A stretch of DNA of 54,578 nucleotides from Dethiosulfovibrio salsuginis. GTDB taxonomy: Bacteria; Synergistota; Synergistia; Synergistales; Dethiosulfovibrionaceae. Both the position numbers and the translations under genes were made by a program. How positions within the stretch are numbered: position 1 is the stretch's first letter; every line of letters begins with the position of its first letter. The stretch covers positions 1 to 54,578 of the forward strand of contig NZ_FXBB01000018.1 in NCBI RefSeq assembly GCF_900177735.1, given 5' to 3'. Shown piece after piece: positions 1-7,520 of this stretch. The notes under the pieces were generated by a model, which was given only the letters and a program-made list of their open reading frames with translations, did not search any database and was not told the origin of the DNA.

Positions 1-138
1 GGAAGCCGCCTTCAAGATGAGATACCTCATTGCATAAGCAAGTAAGGCGTCCTGTAGACGACAGGGTACATAGGCCGGAGGTGGAAGCACGGCAACGTGT
101 GGAGCTGACCGGTACTAATACGCCGAGGCCTTAACCTC
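1..138 (+). rRNA. 23S ribosomal RNA, 3' end (partial)
   Basis: This is the last part of the large-subunit rRNA, cut by the left edge of the window. The stretch around 105-138 (gagctgaccggtactaata, then a gaggccttaacct end) matches the conserved 3' terminus of bacterial 23S rRNA, where E. coli ends in a similar ggcttaacctt. The 3' end is placed by this similarity and may be off by a few bases. It is followed after about 48 bases by 5S rRNA, the normal order of a bacterial rrn operon. No tRNA lies between 23S and 5S. Confidence 0.93.
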
Positions 139-186
139 TTTTGGTTTCTCTAGTTCCTATGTCTTGGTGTTTATATTTTGAGAAGG

Positions 187-304
187 TCCTTGGTGACCTT
201 TGCGGAGGGGGTACACCCGGATCCATGCCGAACCCGGAAGTTAAGCCCTCCAGCGCCGATGGTACTGCGATTCGCTTCGTGGGAGAGTAGGTCGTTGCCA
301 AGGA
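187..304 (+). rRNA. rrf: 5S ribosomal RNA
   Basis: The RNA is 118 nt long. Its closing helix I is visible: tccttgg at 187-193 pairs with ccaagga at 298-304. The internal loop sequence around 223-236 (ccatgccgaacccgg) and the ggtactgcg region near 260 are typical of bacterial 5S. It lies directly downstream of the 23S end and upstream of a strong terminator, so it closes the rrn operon. Confidence 0.96.
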
Positions 305-323
305 TCTTTTCTATTCAGTTTTA

Positions 324-360
324 AAAAAGCTCTGTCTCTAACGAGACAGAGCTTTTTGTT
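324..360 (+). terminator. rrn operon terminator
   Basis: A 15-bp perfect stem (324-338 with 343-357), loop taac, with A-rich 5' and T-rich 3' flanks, lies 20 bases after the 5S rRNA. This is a classic intrinsic terminator for the rRNA operon. Confidence 0.93.
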
Positions 361-381
361 GTAGATAACTTTTTAATGATG

Positions 382-411
382 TTGACAAGTTGCCCTTCTA
401 TGGGTTATGTT
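382..411 (+). promoter_or_regulatory. promoter of the YjiH-family gene
   Basis: A consensus -35 TTGACA (382-387) is followed after 17 bases by a -10-like TTATGT (405-410, or TATGTT at 406-411). Transcription would start near 417. That lies downstream of a possible in-frame ATG at 407 and so supports the later start codon at 473. Confidence 0.65.
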
Positions 412-472
412 AGTAACGGAAAAAATAAACTGTATTGGGGAAAGAGTTACTAATATCGCAGGAGGTGCAATT

Positions 473-1837
473 ATGGAAAGAGGAAAAAATGAGAGTTTTT
501 CCGCAAGTCGTTTAGCGAAGTTTATCGTCCCATCGTTGCTAGGGGTGTTCCTATTGATGACTCCTCTGGTTATAGACGGCAGACAGACGGTGCTAGTGTC
601 CCTCATGTCCAAGGCCACCAACGCCTTTATCGATGGTATTGTCCCTATACCCATACTCGTCCTCGTGTTCATTACGATCAGTACCTTGCTGGCTTTGTTC
701 TGCAAACTCTCCGCTCCATCTTTCATAATGGAAAACGACTACTGGAAAAAGATCTTCGATATCTCCTGGTTCTGGACCTCCGCCAGGATCCTGGGGCTCG
801 TGATAGCGTTCATGGTCTATTTCAACCTAGGCCCCGAGATCCTGTGGTCCGATGATACCGGCGGTCTTATACTTCACGACCTCATCGGCGGTCTTTTCAC
901 CGTCTTCCTCATCGCGGGGTTTATACTGCCCCTTCTCACCGACTTCGGCCTCCTCGAGTTCATAGGGGTCTACCTCACTAAGATTATGAGGCCCGTCTTC
1001 AGGCTCCCCGGTCGTTCCGCCATCGACTGTATAGCCTCTTGGGTCGGAGACGGAACCATCGGAGTTGCCCTCACCAACCGCCAGTACACCGAAGGCTACT
1101 ACACCGCTAAAGAGGCGGCCATAATAAGCACAACCTTCTCCGCCGTCTCGATCACCTTCTGTCTGGTTGTCCTCGAGAACATCGGCATGATGGACTACTT
1201 CGCCCACTACTATCTGGCGGTCACCGTCGCCGGTATCGCCGCTGCCCTCATCGTTCCCAGAATTCCTCCCCTCTCCAGAAAAAAGGACGACTACTATCGC
1301 GGAGAGAGAAAAGAGGCGGGAGAACTGATCCCCGACGGCCTTTCCAGAACCCAGTGGGGTCTCTCCATGGCGGTCAAAAAGGCGGATAACAGCGGTCACG
1401 TAGGACACCTGCTTATAAACGGCGGCAAGACCGTCCTGGACCTGTGGCTAGGGGTTCTGCCCATAATAATGGCCTTCGGAACTCTGGCCCTGGTACTGGC
1501 CGAATCCACCCCTATCTTCCAGTGGTTGGGAATGCCCTTTATGCCTCTGCTCAATCTTCTTGGGGTGCCTGAGGCCACAGCGGCGAGCCATACCCTGGTC
1601 GTAGGTTTTGCGGACATGGTGGTACCCTCCCTTATGGCTGATTCCATAACCTCCCCTATGACTAAGTTCATAGTCGGTGCGGTGTCGGTCACCCAGCTGA
1701 TCTACATGTCCGAGACCGGAGCGGTCATACTGGGATCCGATATTCCCGTGGACCTGAAAGACCTGTTTATCATCTTTATCGAAAGGACCATCATAACCCT
1801 CCCCATAGTGTGTCTTTTCGCCAAGCTGTTCTTCTAA
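473..1837 (+). CDS. YjiH-family membrane protein (nucleoside-recognition/Gate domain)
   Basis: The protein has 454 residues and is strongly hydrophobic throughout, with about ten predicted membrane segments. It resembles the YjiH family, which carries a nucleoside-recognition (Gate) domain also found in spore maturation and transporter-like proteins. The substrate and reaction are not established. A helical pair near the middle (GDGTIGVALTNRQY) and the C-terminal stretch with ADMVVPSLMADSI are typical Gate-type blocks. I chose ATG 473 because a strong ribosome site (aggaggt, 460-466) precedes it. An upstream in-frame ATG at 407 overlaps the promoter -10. The gene stands alone, between the rrn terminator and its own terminator. 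A role in amino-acid or peptide metabolite export is possible but is only inference. Confidence 0.82.
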   Translation: MERGKNESFSASRLAKFIVPSLLGVFLLMTPLVIDGRQTVLVSLMSKATNAFIDGIVPIPILVLVFITISTLLALFCKLSAPSFIMENDYWKKIFDISWFWTSARILGLVIAFMVYFNLGPEILWSDDTGGLILHDLIGGLFTVFLIAGFILPLLTDFGLLEFIGVYLTKIMRPVFRLPGRSAIDCIASWVGDGTIGVALTNRQYTEGYYTAKEAAIISTTFSAVSITFCLVVLENIGMMDYFAHYYLAVTVAGIAAALIVPRIPPLSRKKDDYYRGERKEAGELIPDGLSRTQWGLSMAVKKADNSGHVGHLLINGGKTVLDLWLGVLPIIMAFGTLALVLAESTPIFQWLGMPFMPLLNLLGVPEATAASHTLVVGFADMVVPSLMADSITSPMTKFIVGAVSVTQLIYMSETGAVILGSDIPVDLKDLFIIFIERTIITLPIVCLFAKLFF

Positions 1838-1846
1838 CCTCCCCAA

Positions 1847-1886
1847 GCAGGAAAGGCCGCCCTAGGGCGGCCTTTCCTGCTTTTTG
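1847..1886 (+). terminator. intrinsic terminator after the YjiH-family gene
   Basis: A 16-bp perfect stem (1847-1862 with 1865-1880), two-base loop, followed by TTTTT, lies 9 bases after the stop codon. Confidence 0.93.
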
Positions 1887-1894
1887 CTGTTTTA

Positions 1895-1903
1895 TGGTAT
1901 AGT
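1895..1903 (+). promoter_or_regulatory. extended -10 promoter of the iron-type ABC operon
   Basis: TGGTATAGT at 1895-1903 fits an extended -10 (TGn followed by a TATAAT-like hexamer). It sits just behind the preceding terminator and about 53 bases before the binding-protein start. No good -35 is visible, which is acceptable for an extended -10 promoter. Confidence 0.45.
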
Positions 1904-1955
1904 CTTAGAGTCACCTTGTGACGTTCTGAAGCCCTTTACGAGGAGGAGTTTGTGC

Positions 1956-2957
1956 ATGTTATCTAAGGTACGGTTTTTAGCTCTGCTGATTTTAGCCTGT
2001 ATGTGTACCGGTGCTTTTGCGTCGGAAAGGTCGCTGGTGGTCTACTCCAGCGTGGACGAGGAAAACGCCTCCGCTATCCTCAAGGCTTTTACCGAGGACA
2101 CAGGCGTAAAGGTCCATATGGTGTTTTTATCCTCCGGCCCAGCCATGAGCCGTATCGAGGCGGAGAAGGCCAACCCTCAGGCGGATCTGTGGTTCGGAGC
2201 CCCCAACGAGAACCATATAGTCGCCAAGACCAGAGGGCTCACCGAGCCCTACGTCTCCCCTGAGGCGGCGGACCTGGCGGATAACTTCAAAGACTCCGAG
2301 GGTTTCTGGCACGCTTTCTACATGAACCCCCTGGGATTTGGGATCCTATATAAGGATCTGGAAAAAGACGGAGTAGCCGAGCCACTTTCCTGGACGGACC
2401 TCGCTAAGGCCGAGTATAAGGGCCTTATTCAGATGCCGTCCCCTCAATCCTCCGGCACGTCCTACGCCCTCATACAGACCTTGATGGCCATCATGGGGGA
2501 GGACAAGGCTTTCTCCTATATGAAGGACCTCAACGTCAACGTCCAGACCTACACCCAGAGCGGCACAGGCCCCAGCCAGAATCTGGCCATAGGGGAGACC
2601 TTAGTGGCTATACAGTTCACCCCCGCCTTCCTCAAGCTTGTGGACCAGGGATTCCCCGCCAAGGTCGTCTTCCCTAAAGAGGGAGTTGGCTACGAGGCAG
2701 CCGCCATGTCCATCATAAAGGGCAGCAAGAACCTGGACGAGGCCAAGGCCCTGGTGGACTGGATGGTCTCCAGAAGAGGGCAGGAGGTCCTGAGCCAGGC
2801 CAAGACCTACTTCTTCCCGGTTCGGCCCGACGTCTCCGCAGGTGAGGGCGTTCCCTCTCTGTCGGAGATAAAACTGGTGGACTACGACAGGGAAAAGGCC
2901 GCAGCGGACAAAAAGCGGATCGTCGATCGCTGGGTCACAGAGGTACTGGGACAGTAG
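1956..2957 (+). CDS. ABC transporter periplasmic substrate-binding protein, ferric-iron type
   Basis: The protein has 333 residues. An N-terminal signal peptide (MLSKVRFLALLILACMCTGA, cleavage near AFA-SE) leads into a binding-protein fold of the Fbp/Afu/Fut type. The opening LVVYSSVDEENASAILKAF, the PQADLWFGAP block and a GVGYEAAAMSIIKGS block are typical of the family that delivers Fe3+ or related ligands such as aminoethylphosphonate. ATG 1956 follows a good ribosome site (aggagga, 1941-1947). An upstream in-frame ATG at 1884 overlaps the promoter and would spoil the signal peptide. It is the first gene of a three-gene importer, but 314 bases with a palindromic element separate it from the permease. 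The ligand cannot be fixed from sequence alone; iron is the usual assignment for this fold and gene set. Confidence 0.85.
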   Translation: MLSKVRFLALLILACMCTGAFASERSLVVYSSVDEENASAILKAFTEDTGVKVHMVFLSSGPAMSRIEAEKANPQADLWFGAPNENHIVAKTRGLTEPYVSPEAADLADNFKDSEGFWHAFYMNPLGFGILYKDLEKDGVAEPLSWTDLAKAEYKGLIQMPSPQSSGTSYALIQTLMAIMGEDKAFSYMKDLNVNVQTYTQSGTGPSQNLAIGETLVAIQFTPAFLKLVDQGFPAKVVFPKEGVGYEAAAMSIIKGSKNLDEAKALVDWMVSRRGQEVLSQAKTYFFPVRPDVSAGEGVPSLSEIKLVDYDREKAAADKKRIVDRWVTEVLGQ

Positions 2958-2966
2958 GATCGAAAA

Positions 2967-3208
2967 GGGAATCTCCGAAAAATCACACTTGAGTCCCTCG
3001 GAGAGACCGTCCCGCCTACGCCCTGGCCCAATCGTATACTCGACCTGCCTGTTTCGTACGAACCGCCTCGGAGGGCACGTCCTGTGCCCCCTCGGCTTGG
3101 GGCGACGTCCTGTCGCCCCATTCGTACTCAAAGGCGGCAGGTCGAGTATACGGGCTCTGGGCTACGTCGGAACGATCTCTCCGAGGAGCAAACTTTTTAG
3201 AGATGCCC
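2967..3208 (+). repeat. palindromic intergenic element, copy A (242 nt)
   Basis: This is one of six related elements in the window. Outer ends resemble gggcatctctaaaaactc and its inverse. Inside them lies a second inverted pair with core ctcggagagaycgtycc (left 2997-3013, right near 3168-3185). A perfect 16-nt inverted repeat follows (gtatactcgacctgcc at 3034-3049 and its complement at 3136-3151). In the centre are two hairpins (3073-3089 and 3099-3119) that share the loop gtcct. It fills the gap between a binding-protein gene and its permease gene. Open frames across it are artefacts of its palindromes. It encodes no recognisable protein. Confidence 0.9.
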
Positions 3209-3216
3209 TCAATACG

Positions 3217-3243
3217 AAGGGTCCGGGGGCTCCCGGGCCCTTT
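3217..3243 (+). terminator. GC-rich hairpin between binding protein and permease, possible attenuator
   Basis: An 11-bp stem (3217-3227 with 3232-3242, one G-U pair) with loop ggct is followed by TTT. It lies 29 bases before the permease start and just after repeat copy A. It could reduce transcription into the permease so that the binding protein is made in excess. The short T tract makes full termination uncertain. Confidence 0.5.
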
Positions 3244-3271
3244 GTCATACATGGAATAAGGACGTGATTAC

Positions 3272-4954
3272 TTGAGAAAAAGCCTTAGAGAGCTGAGACT
3301 GCTCTGTCGAGATCCACTGGTGGCTTTTTTGGTGCTCTCCGTGGCGGTGGCTCTGATTCTGTTCGTGGTCTACCCTCTGGGGATGGTTTTGGTGAAGAGC
3401 TTTCAAAACGTCGAGGGAGCACTCTCCGTCGAGAACTACAGCCGCTTTGCCCAGTTTAAGTACCTTAAGAGCGCACTGCTGAACAGCCTATCGGTAGGTG
3501 TCCTGACCGGAGTCATAGGGGTTTTGGTCGGATACACCGCCGCCCTGACCATGGTCAGGACCAACCTGCCGTATAAGAGGTTTTTACACCTGGTCTTCAT
3601 ACTGCCCATTATAGCCCCTCCCTTCACCAGCGCCCTCTCGGTGCTCATGCTCTTTGGCTCCAACGGTCTCATAACCAGAGGTCTTTTGGGCATCAGAAAC
3701 TACTCGATTTACGGCTTCAAAGGGGTTCTCATATCCCAGGTCTTCACCTTCGCCCCTGTGGCCTACCTCACCCTCAGAGGGGTCCTGGAGTCGCTGAACC
3801 CCACCCTGGAGGACGCCGCCATGAACGTCGGGGCATCTCGGTGGCAGACCTTCTGGAAGGTGACCTTCCCCTTAAGCCTTCCGGGGATAGCCAGTGCCTT
3901 TTTGGTGGTCTTCATAGAGTCTCTGGCGGACTTCGGCAACCCTCTCGTGTTGGCCGGGAGCCGCTTCCCCATGCTGGCCACCCAGGCCTACCTTGAGATA
4001 ACCGGATCTTTCAACCTGCCACTTGGTGCCGCTCTGGCGGTGGTGCTGCTAATTCCATCTGTGACCGCCTTTATCATACAGAGATACTTTATCCAGAGGC
4101 GACAGTACACCACCGTGACCGGCAAACCGGTGGACTCCACCTCCAAGCTAATAGGTCCAGGGGCTAAGGTGGTCCTCCACGGCTTTTTGGTCCTATTCGC
4201 CCTGTCGGTGGCGCTGTTCTACGGTGTTATAGCCGTAGGGGCCTTCACCAAGGTCTGGGGTTACGACTTTACCTTCACCGCCGCCCACCTGCTCTACGCC
4301 TTTAAGGTCGGAGGTCAGACCATAAAGGACACACTCATAGTGGCGGCCCTCGCCACACCTATCTCGGGGATAATGGGCATGCTCATAGCCTTCATGATAG
4401 TCCGGCTGTCCTTCCCTGGAAAGGGCCTTCTGGAGTTCGGCTCTATCCTTAACTTCGCCGTTCCCGGCACAGTGGTGGGAATCGGCTACATACTGGCCTT
4501 CAACCGCCCCCCTGTGGTTTTGGTCGGAACCTTGACCATACTGGTGCTGAACTTCGTGTTCCGGTATATCCCGGTAGGGATCCAGTCCGGCGTGGCGGTC
4601 CTCAGGCAGATAGACCCATCCATAGAGGAGGCGGCCCAGAACCTTGGGGCCGACGGGGTGACCACCTTTCGAAAGGTCACCTTGCCCCTGATAGCTCCGG
4701 CGTTCTTCTCCGGCCTGGTCTTTGCCTTCGTCAGGGCCATGACCGCCATCAGCGCCGCCATATTCCTGGTCTCCGCCAACTGGAACCTCCTGACGGTCCA
4801 GATACTCAACCAGGTGGGGTCGGGCAGGCTTGGGGTCGCCGCGGCGTTCAGCGTCATTCTGGTGTCCATAGTCCTGGTCGCCATAGGGATTATAGGAAAG
4901 CTCGTTCCGGGAAGGACCGGAGGAGCGTCAACCATTCAGGTTCGAGAGGGGTAG
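3272..4954 (+). CDS. ABC transporter permease, two fused halves (FbpB type)
   Basis: The protein has 560 residues and two homologous membrane halves, each with about six membrane segments and an EAA loop. The first loop reads EDAAMNVGASRWQTFWKVTFP near residues 187-207 and the second EEAAQNLGADGVTTFRKVTLP near 452-472. This duplicated layout is typical of the iron-type (SfuB/FbpB) permeases. It would form the inner-membrane channel for the binding protein upstream and be driven by the ATPase that starts 5 bases after its stop. The start is a TTG at 3272 with a weak purine-rich site (aagga). No better start is visible downstream before the first membrane segment. Confidence 0.88.
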   Translation: MRKSLRELRLLCRDPLVAFLVLSVAVALILFVVYPLGMVLVKSFQNVEGALSVENYSRFAQFKYLKSALLNSLSVGVLTGVIGVLVGYTAALTMVRTNLPYKRFLHLVFILPIIAPPFTSALSVLMLFGSNGLITRGLLGIRNYSIYGFKGVLISQVFTFAPVAYLTLRGVLESLNPTLEDAAMNVGASRWQTFWKVTFPLSLPGIASAFLVVFIESLADFGNPLVLAGSRFPMLATQAYLEITGSFNLPLGAALAVVLLIPSVTAFIIQRYFIQRRQYTTVTGKPVDSTSKLIGPGAKVVLHGFLVLFALSVALFYGVIAVGAFTKVWGYDFTFTAAHLLYAFKVGGQTIKDTLIVAALATPISGIMGMLIAFMIVRLSFPGKGLLEFGSILNFAVPGTVVGIGYILAFNRPPVVLVGTLTILVLNFVFRYIPVGIQSGVAVLRQIDPSIEEAAQNLGADGVTTFRKVTLPLIAPAFFSGLVFAFVRAMTAISAAIFLVSANWNLLTVQILNQVGSGRLGVAAAFSVILVSIVLVAIGIIGKLVPGRTGGASTIQVREG

Positions 4955-4959
4955 TTGAG

Positions 4960-6015
4960 ATGGAGTTACGCATATCGGAGGTGTCCAAGGTCTTTCCGAG
5001 CCACGACGGAGGAGCGGTTGTTCGGGCGGTGGACTCGGTGAACCTGACCGTGGCCGACGGCGAGCTGGTCACTCTGCTAGGCCCCAGCGGCTGTGGAAAA
5101 ACCACCTTGCTCAGGATGATAGCGGGATTTGAGGATCCATCGGAGGGGGACCTATACTTCGGAGACAGGCGGGTCAACAACGTGGCCCCGAACAGGAGAA
5201 ACGCCACTTTGGTTTTTCAGTCCTACGCCATTTTCCCCCATCTGAACGTCTTCGAGAACATCGCCTTCGGCCTAAGGCTCAAGGGCCTAAAGGAGGGGGA
5301 CATCCGGTCCAAGATGGAAAAGGTGGTCCATATGGTTGGCCTAGGTGGCATGGAGACCCGCCGTCCCTCCCAGCTGTCCGGAGGGCAGCAGCAGAGGGTA
5401 GCTCTCGCTAGGGCGGTGGTCATGGAGCCAGAGCTACTCCTCTTCGACGAGCCCCTGTCTAACCTGGACGCCAAGCTCAGAGAACAGATGAGGATAGATA
5501 TCCGCCGTCTCCAGAAGGCCCTGGGCATAACATCGGTCTACGTCACCCACGACCAGGCGGAGGCCATGAGCATCTCCGACAGAGTCGTGGTCATGAAAGA
5601 CGGCCGAATAGAGCAATCCGGCTCCCCTGTGGACCTCTACGCCAGGCCCAGAAACCGTTTCGTCGCAGACTTTATAGGCAAGGCAAATTTTCTCGATGGG
5701 ACGGCCTCCGAGGGTGGGGTTATCCTGGGCGGGAAGTCCTACCCTATGGACATAGCTCCCTCGGAGGTCGGAGAGGCCCAGGTCGTCGCCCGTCCCGAGG
5801 CGTTGGTCCTGTCACGGGACGAGGGCCATTTTCCCTGCGAGGTAATGAGGACCACCTTCCTGGGAAATCTGGTCGAGTACGAGGTGGAATGCCCAAACCT
5901 GGGAACCCTGACGGTACACCAGGTCAACCCCATGGCAGGAGAGCTCTTTCGTCCCGGAGAGTCCATTCAGGTCTCCCTGCGCCCCGAGACCCTACATATA
6001 CTGGAAAAAGAGTGA
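4960..6015 (+). CDS. ABC transporter ATP-binding protein, iron/spermidine family (FbpC type)
   Basis: The protein has 351 residues. The nucleotide-binding domain shows Walker A GPSGCGKTT near residues 42-50, signature [14 protein letters not shown] near 138-151, Walker B LLLFDEPLSNLD near 158-169 and the switch histidine in VTHDQAEAMS. Residues from about 240 form a C-terminal TOBE-type domain, as in FbpC/PotA/MalK-like ATPases. It starts 5 bases after the permease stop (gagaggggt serves as ribosome site), so the two are co-translated. It powers import of the ligand bound by the 1956 gene product. The substrate, probably Fe3+, is inferred from the gene set. Confidence 0.88.
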   Translation: MELRISEVSKVFPSHDGGAVVRAVDSVNLTVADGELVTLLGPSGCGKTTLLRMIAGFEDPSEGDLYFGDRRVNNVAPNRRNATLVFQSYAIFPHLNVFENIAFGLRLKGLKEGDIRSKMEKVVHMVGLGGMETRRPSQLSGGQQQRVALARAVVMEPELLLFDEPLSNLDAKLREQMRIDIRRLQKALGITSVYVTHDQAEAMSISDRVVVMKDGRIEQSGSPVDLYARPRNRFVADFIGKANFLDGTASEGGVILGGKSYPMDIAPSEVGEAQVVARPEALVLSRDEGHFPCEVMRTTFLGNLVEYEVECPNLGTLTVHQVNPMAGELFRPGESIQVSLRPETLHILEKE

Positions 6016-6113
6016 TCTTTTAGGGTATCATATAAACTGGATGGATGTCCCTCAACACCTTGATATAGCTGAATATATGTGTTACATTTTTCGTGTCAAG
6101 GGAGGTGGCGTAA

Positions 6114-7250
6114 ATGCGAAAGTATATGACCTGTAAGTCCGGTCCATTCTACTTCAGCGAACGATACAACGAGGAGATCCTGTCCCTTCCGTTGTTAGTC
6201 GCTACCATGCTTAACCAGACCGTCGCCGATCTCCCGATTCTGCCTCGGAAGGTGTCTCAGCTTGAGACCGAACTTATCCGACAATCCATCTTCGGGACCG
6301 CCGCTATCGAGGGCAACCCTCTCTCTCAGGAGGACGTAGTCGGCATAATCGAAAACGACCAAGTCGCCGATGTGATGCCTAAAAGCGAGATGGAAATTCG
6401 CAACCTAGTCAAAGCCTACGAGCTTCTGTCGAATATCAAGCCGACAGGGGGTCCCTTTATCCTGGAGGAGTCGCTGATAACAGAGCTGCATAGAATCGTC
6501 ACCGCAGGAATACGCTACGATTTCAACGAGCCCGGAAGATACCGAAACGAGACGGTAGGCTATACGGAGGTCGGAGACAAGGCCCACGGCGGGGTTTACA
6601 GGCCTCCTCGAATATTGAAGGACATAAAGGATCTGATGGGGGAATACGTGGAGTGGGTCAACAGCGAGGAGCTTATCTCGAAGGGACCTTTCGTCCGGGC
6701 CATACTGGCCCATTATCATTTTGCGTTAATCCATCCCTTTTTCGACGGAAACGGCAGGACCGCCCGGCTGATAGAGGCGATACTGCTCCAGGCGGCGAAC
6801 GTCCGTTACGTACCTAAAATGCTGTCCAACTATTACTATCGAAACATCGACGGCTATTACTCCGCCTTTTCCCAGACCATAAAGCTCAAAGGAAAGGACG
6901 TAACCCCTTTTTTGAGGTTCGCCGTGGAAGGAGTCACCGAGTCATTGCTCGATATCAAGGATAGGATAACGGACCTGATAAAAAAGCTGGTTTTCAGGGA
7001 GCACCTTGCCCAGCTAAAGGCCCAGAGGGAAATCACGGTCAGGCAGTTCGACCTACTGTCCCTTCTGCTCGACGATATACGTGTTTTCTCCCTAAACGAC
7101 CTGATGGAGGAGAGGCCTTTCTCACTGCTTTATCGAAAGGTCACCAAACAGACCGCTCGACGGGACGTAAAAGGTCTTTTGGAGCTGGGCCTGATCGTTA
7201 AGGCAGGGGAGAGCCGGTATTCACTGAACCTGGATGGGCTAAAAGCTTGA
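6114..7250 (+). CDS. Fic-family protein (predicted self-inhibited AMP transferase)
   Basis: The protein has 378 residues. The Fic active-site motif HPFFDGNGRTAR starts at His207, with the catalytic His, the Asp/Glu position and the phosphate-binding GNGR all present. An N-terminal inhibitory motif of the form (S/T)xxxE(G/N) is present as TAAIEG at residues 62-67, which places it in class II, where the inhibitory helix is in the same chain. The last 90 residues look like a winged helix, common in this Fic/DUF4172-like group. Fic enzymes usually transfer AMP from ATP to hydroxyl groups of target proteins. The target is unknown. The gene stands alone with a strong ribosome site (gggaggtgg) and is followed by repeat copy B. 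No separate antitoxin gene is adjacent, which fits class II. Confidence 0.88.
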   Translation: MRKYMTCKSGPFYFSERYNEEILSLPLLVATMLNQTVADLPILPRKVSQLETELIRQSIFGTAAIEGNPLSQEDVVGIIENDQVADVMPKSEMEIRNLVKAYELLSNIKPTGGPFILEESLITELHRIVTAGIRYDFNEPGRYRNETVGYTEVGDKAHGGVYRPPRILKDIKDLMGEYVEWVNSEELISKGPFVRAILAHYHFALIHPFFDGNGRTARLIEAILLQAANVRYVPKMLSNYYYRNIDGYYSAFSQTIKLKGKDVTPFLRFAVEGVTESLLDIKDRITDLIKKLVFREHLAQLKAQREITVRQFDLLSLLLDDIRVFSLNDLMEERPFSLLYRKVTKQTARRDVKGLLELGLIVKAGESRYSLNLDGLKA

Positions 7251-7258
7251 TCGTTTAT

Positions 7259-7507
7259 GGGTGTCTCTAGAAACTCTGACCCTCGGAGAGATCGTTCCGA
7301 CGGAGCCCATTTGAGCCCGTATACTCGACATGCCGTCGTGTAGTATGAATGGGGCGACAGGACGTCGCCCCAAGCCGAGGGGGCACAGGACGTGCCCTCC
7401 GAGGCGGTTCGTACGAAACAGGCAGGTCGAGTATACGATTGGGCGAAACAGGGCGTAGGCGGGACGGTCTCTCCGAGGGGACTCGAAGGTAAGTTTACGG
7501 GAAGCCC
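7259..7507 (-). repeat. palindromic intergenic element, copy B (249 nt, full length, inverted)
   Basis: This is the same length as copy F and reads in the opposite direction to copies A and F. The left outer end gggtgtctctagaaactctg (7259-7278) is followed by the inner end ctcggagagatcgttcc. Twin hairpins lie at 7351-7371 and 7381-7397; on the plus strand they share the loop aggac. The 16-nt internal arm ggcaggtcgagtatac occurs near 7421-7436. It fills the gap between the Fic gene stop and the pepT stop (convergent genes), and no other sequence is left there. Confidence 0.92.
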
Positions 7508-7520
7508 TGGGTTTTTTGAT

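Noticed and set aside
407-472. Longer N-terminus for the YjiH-family protein from ATG 407
   Set aside because: The ATG overlaps the -10 of a good promoter (382-411), and a strong ribosome site lies before ATG 473.
2989-3267. Overlapping reading frames on both strands between the ABC genes
   Set aside because: They are produced by the GC-rich palindromes of element A; the same peptides recur at copies B, C and F because the DNA repeats, and none has a ribosome site.
7351-7397. CsrA-binding sites in the twin hairpins of the elements
   Set aside because: GGA is in the loop, but the base two positions before it is C where A is required, so the match is incomplete; kept only as a speculation in the findings.
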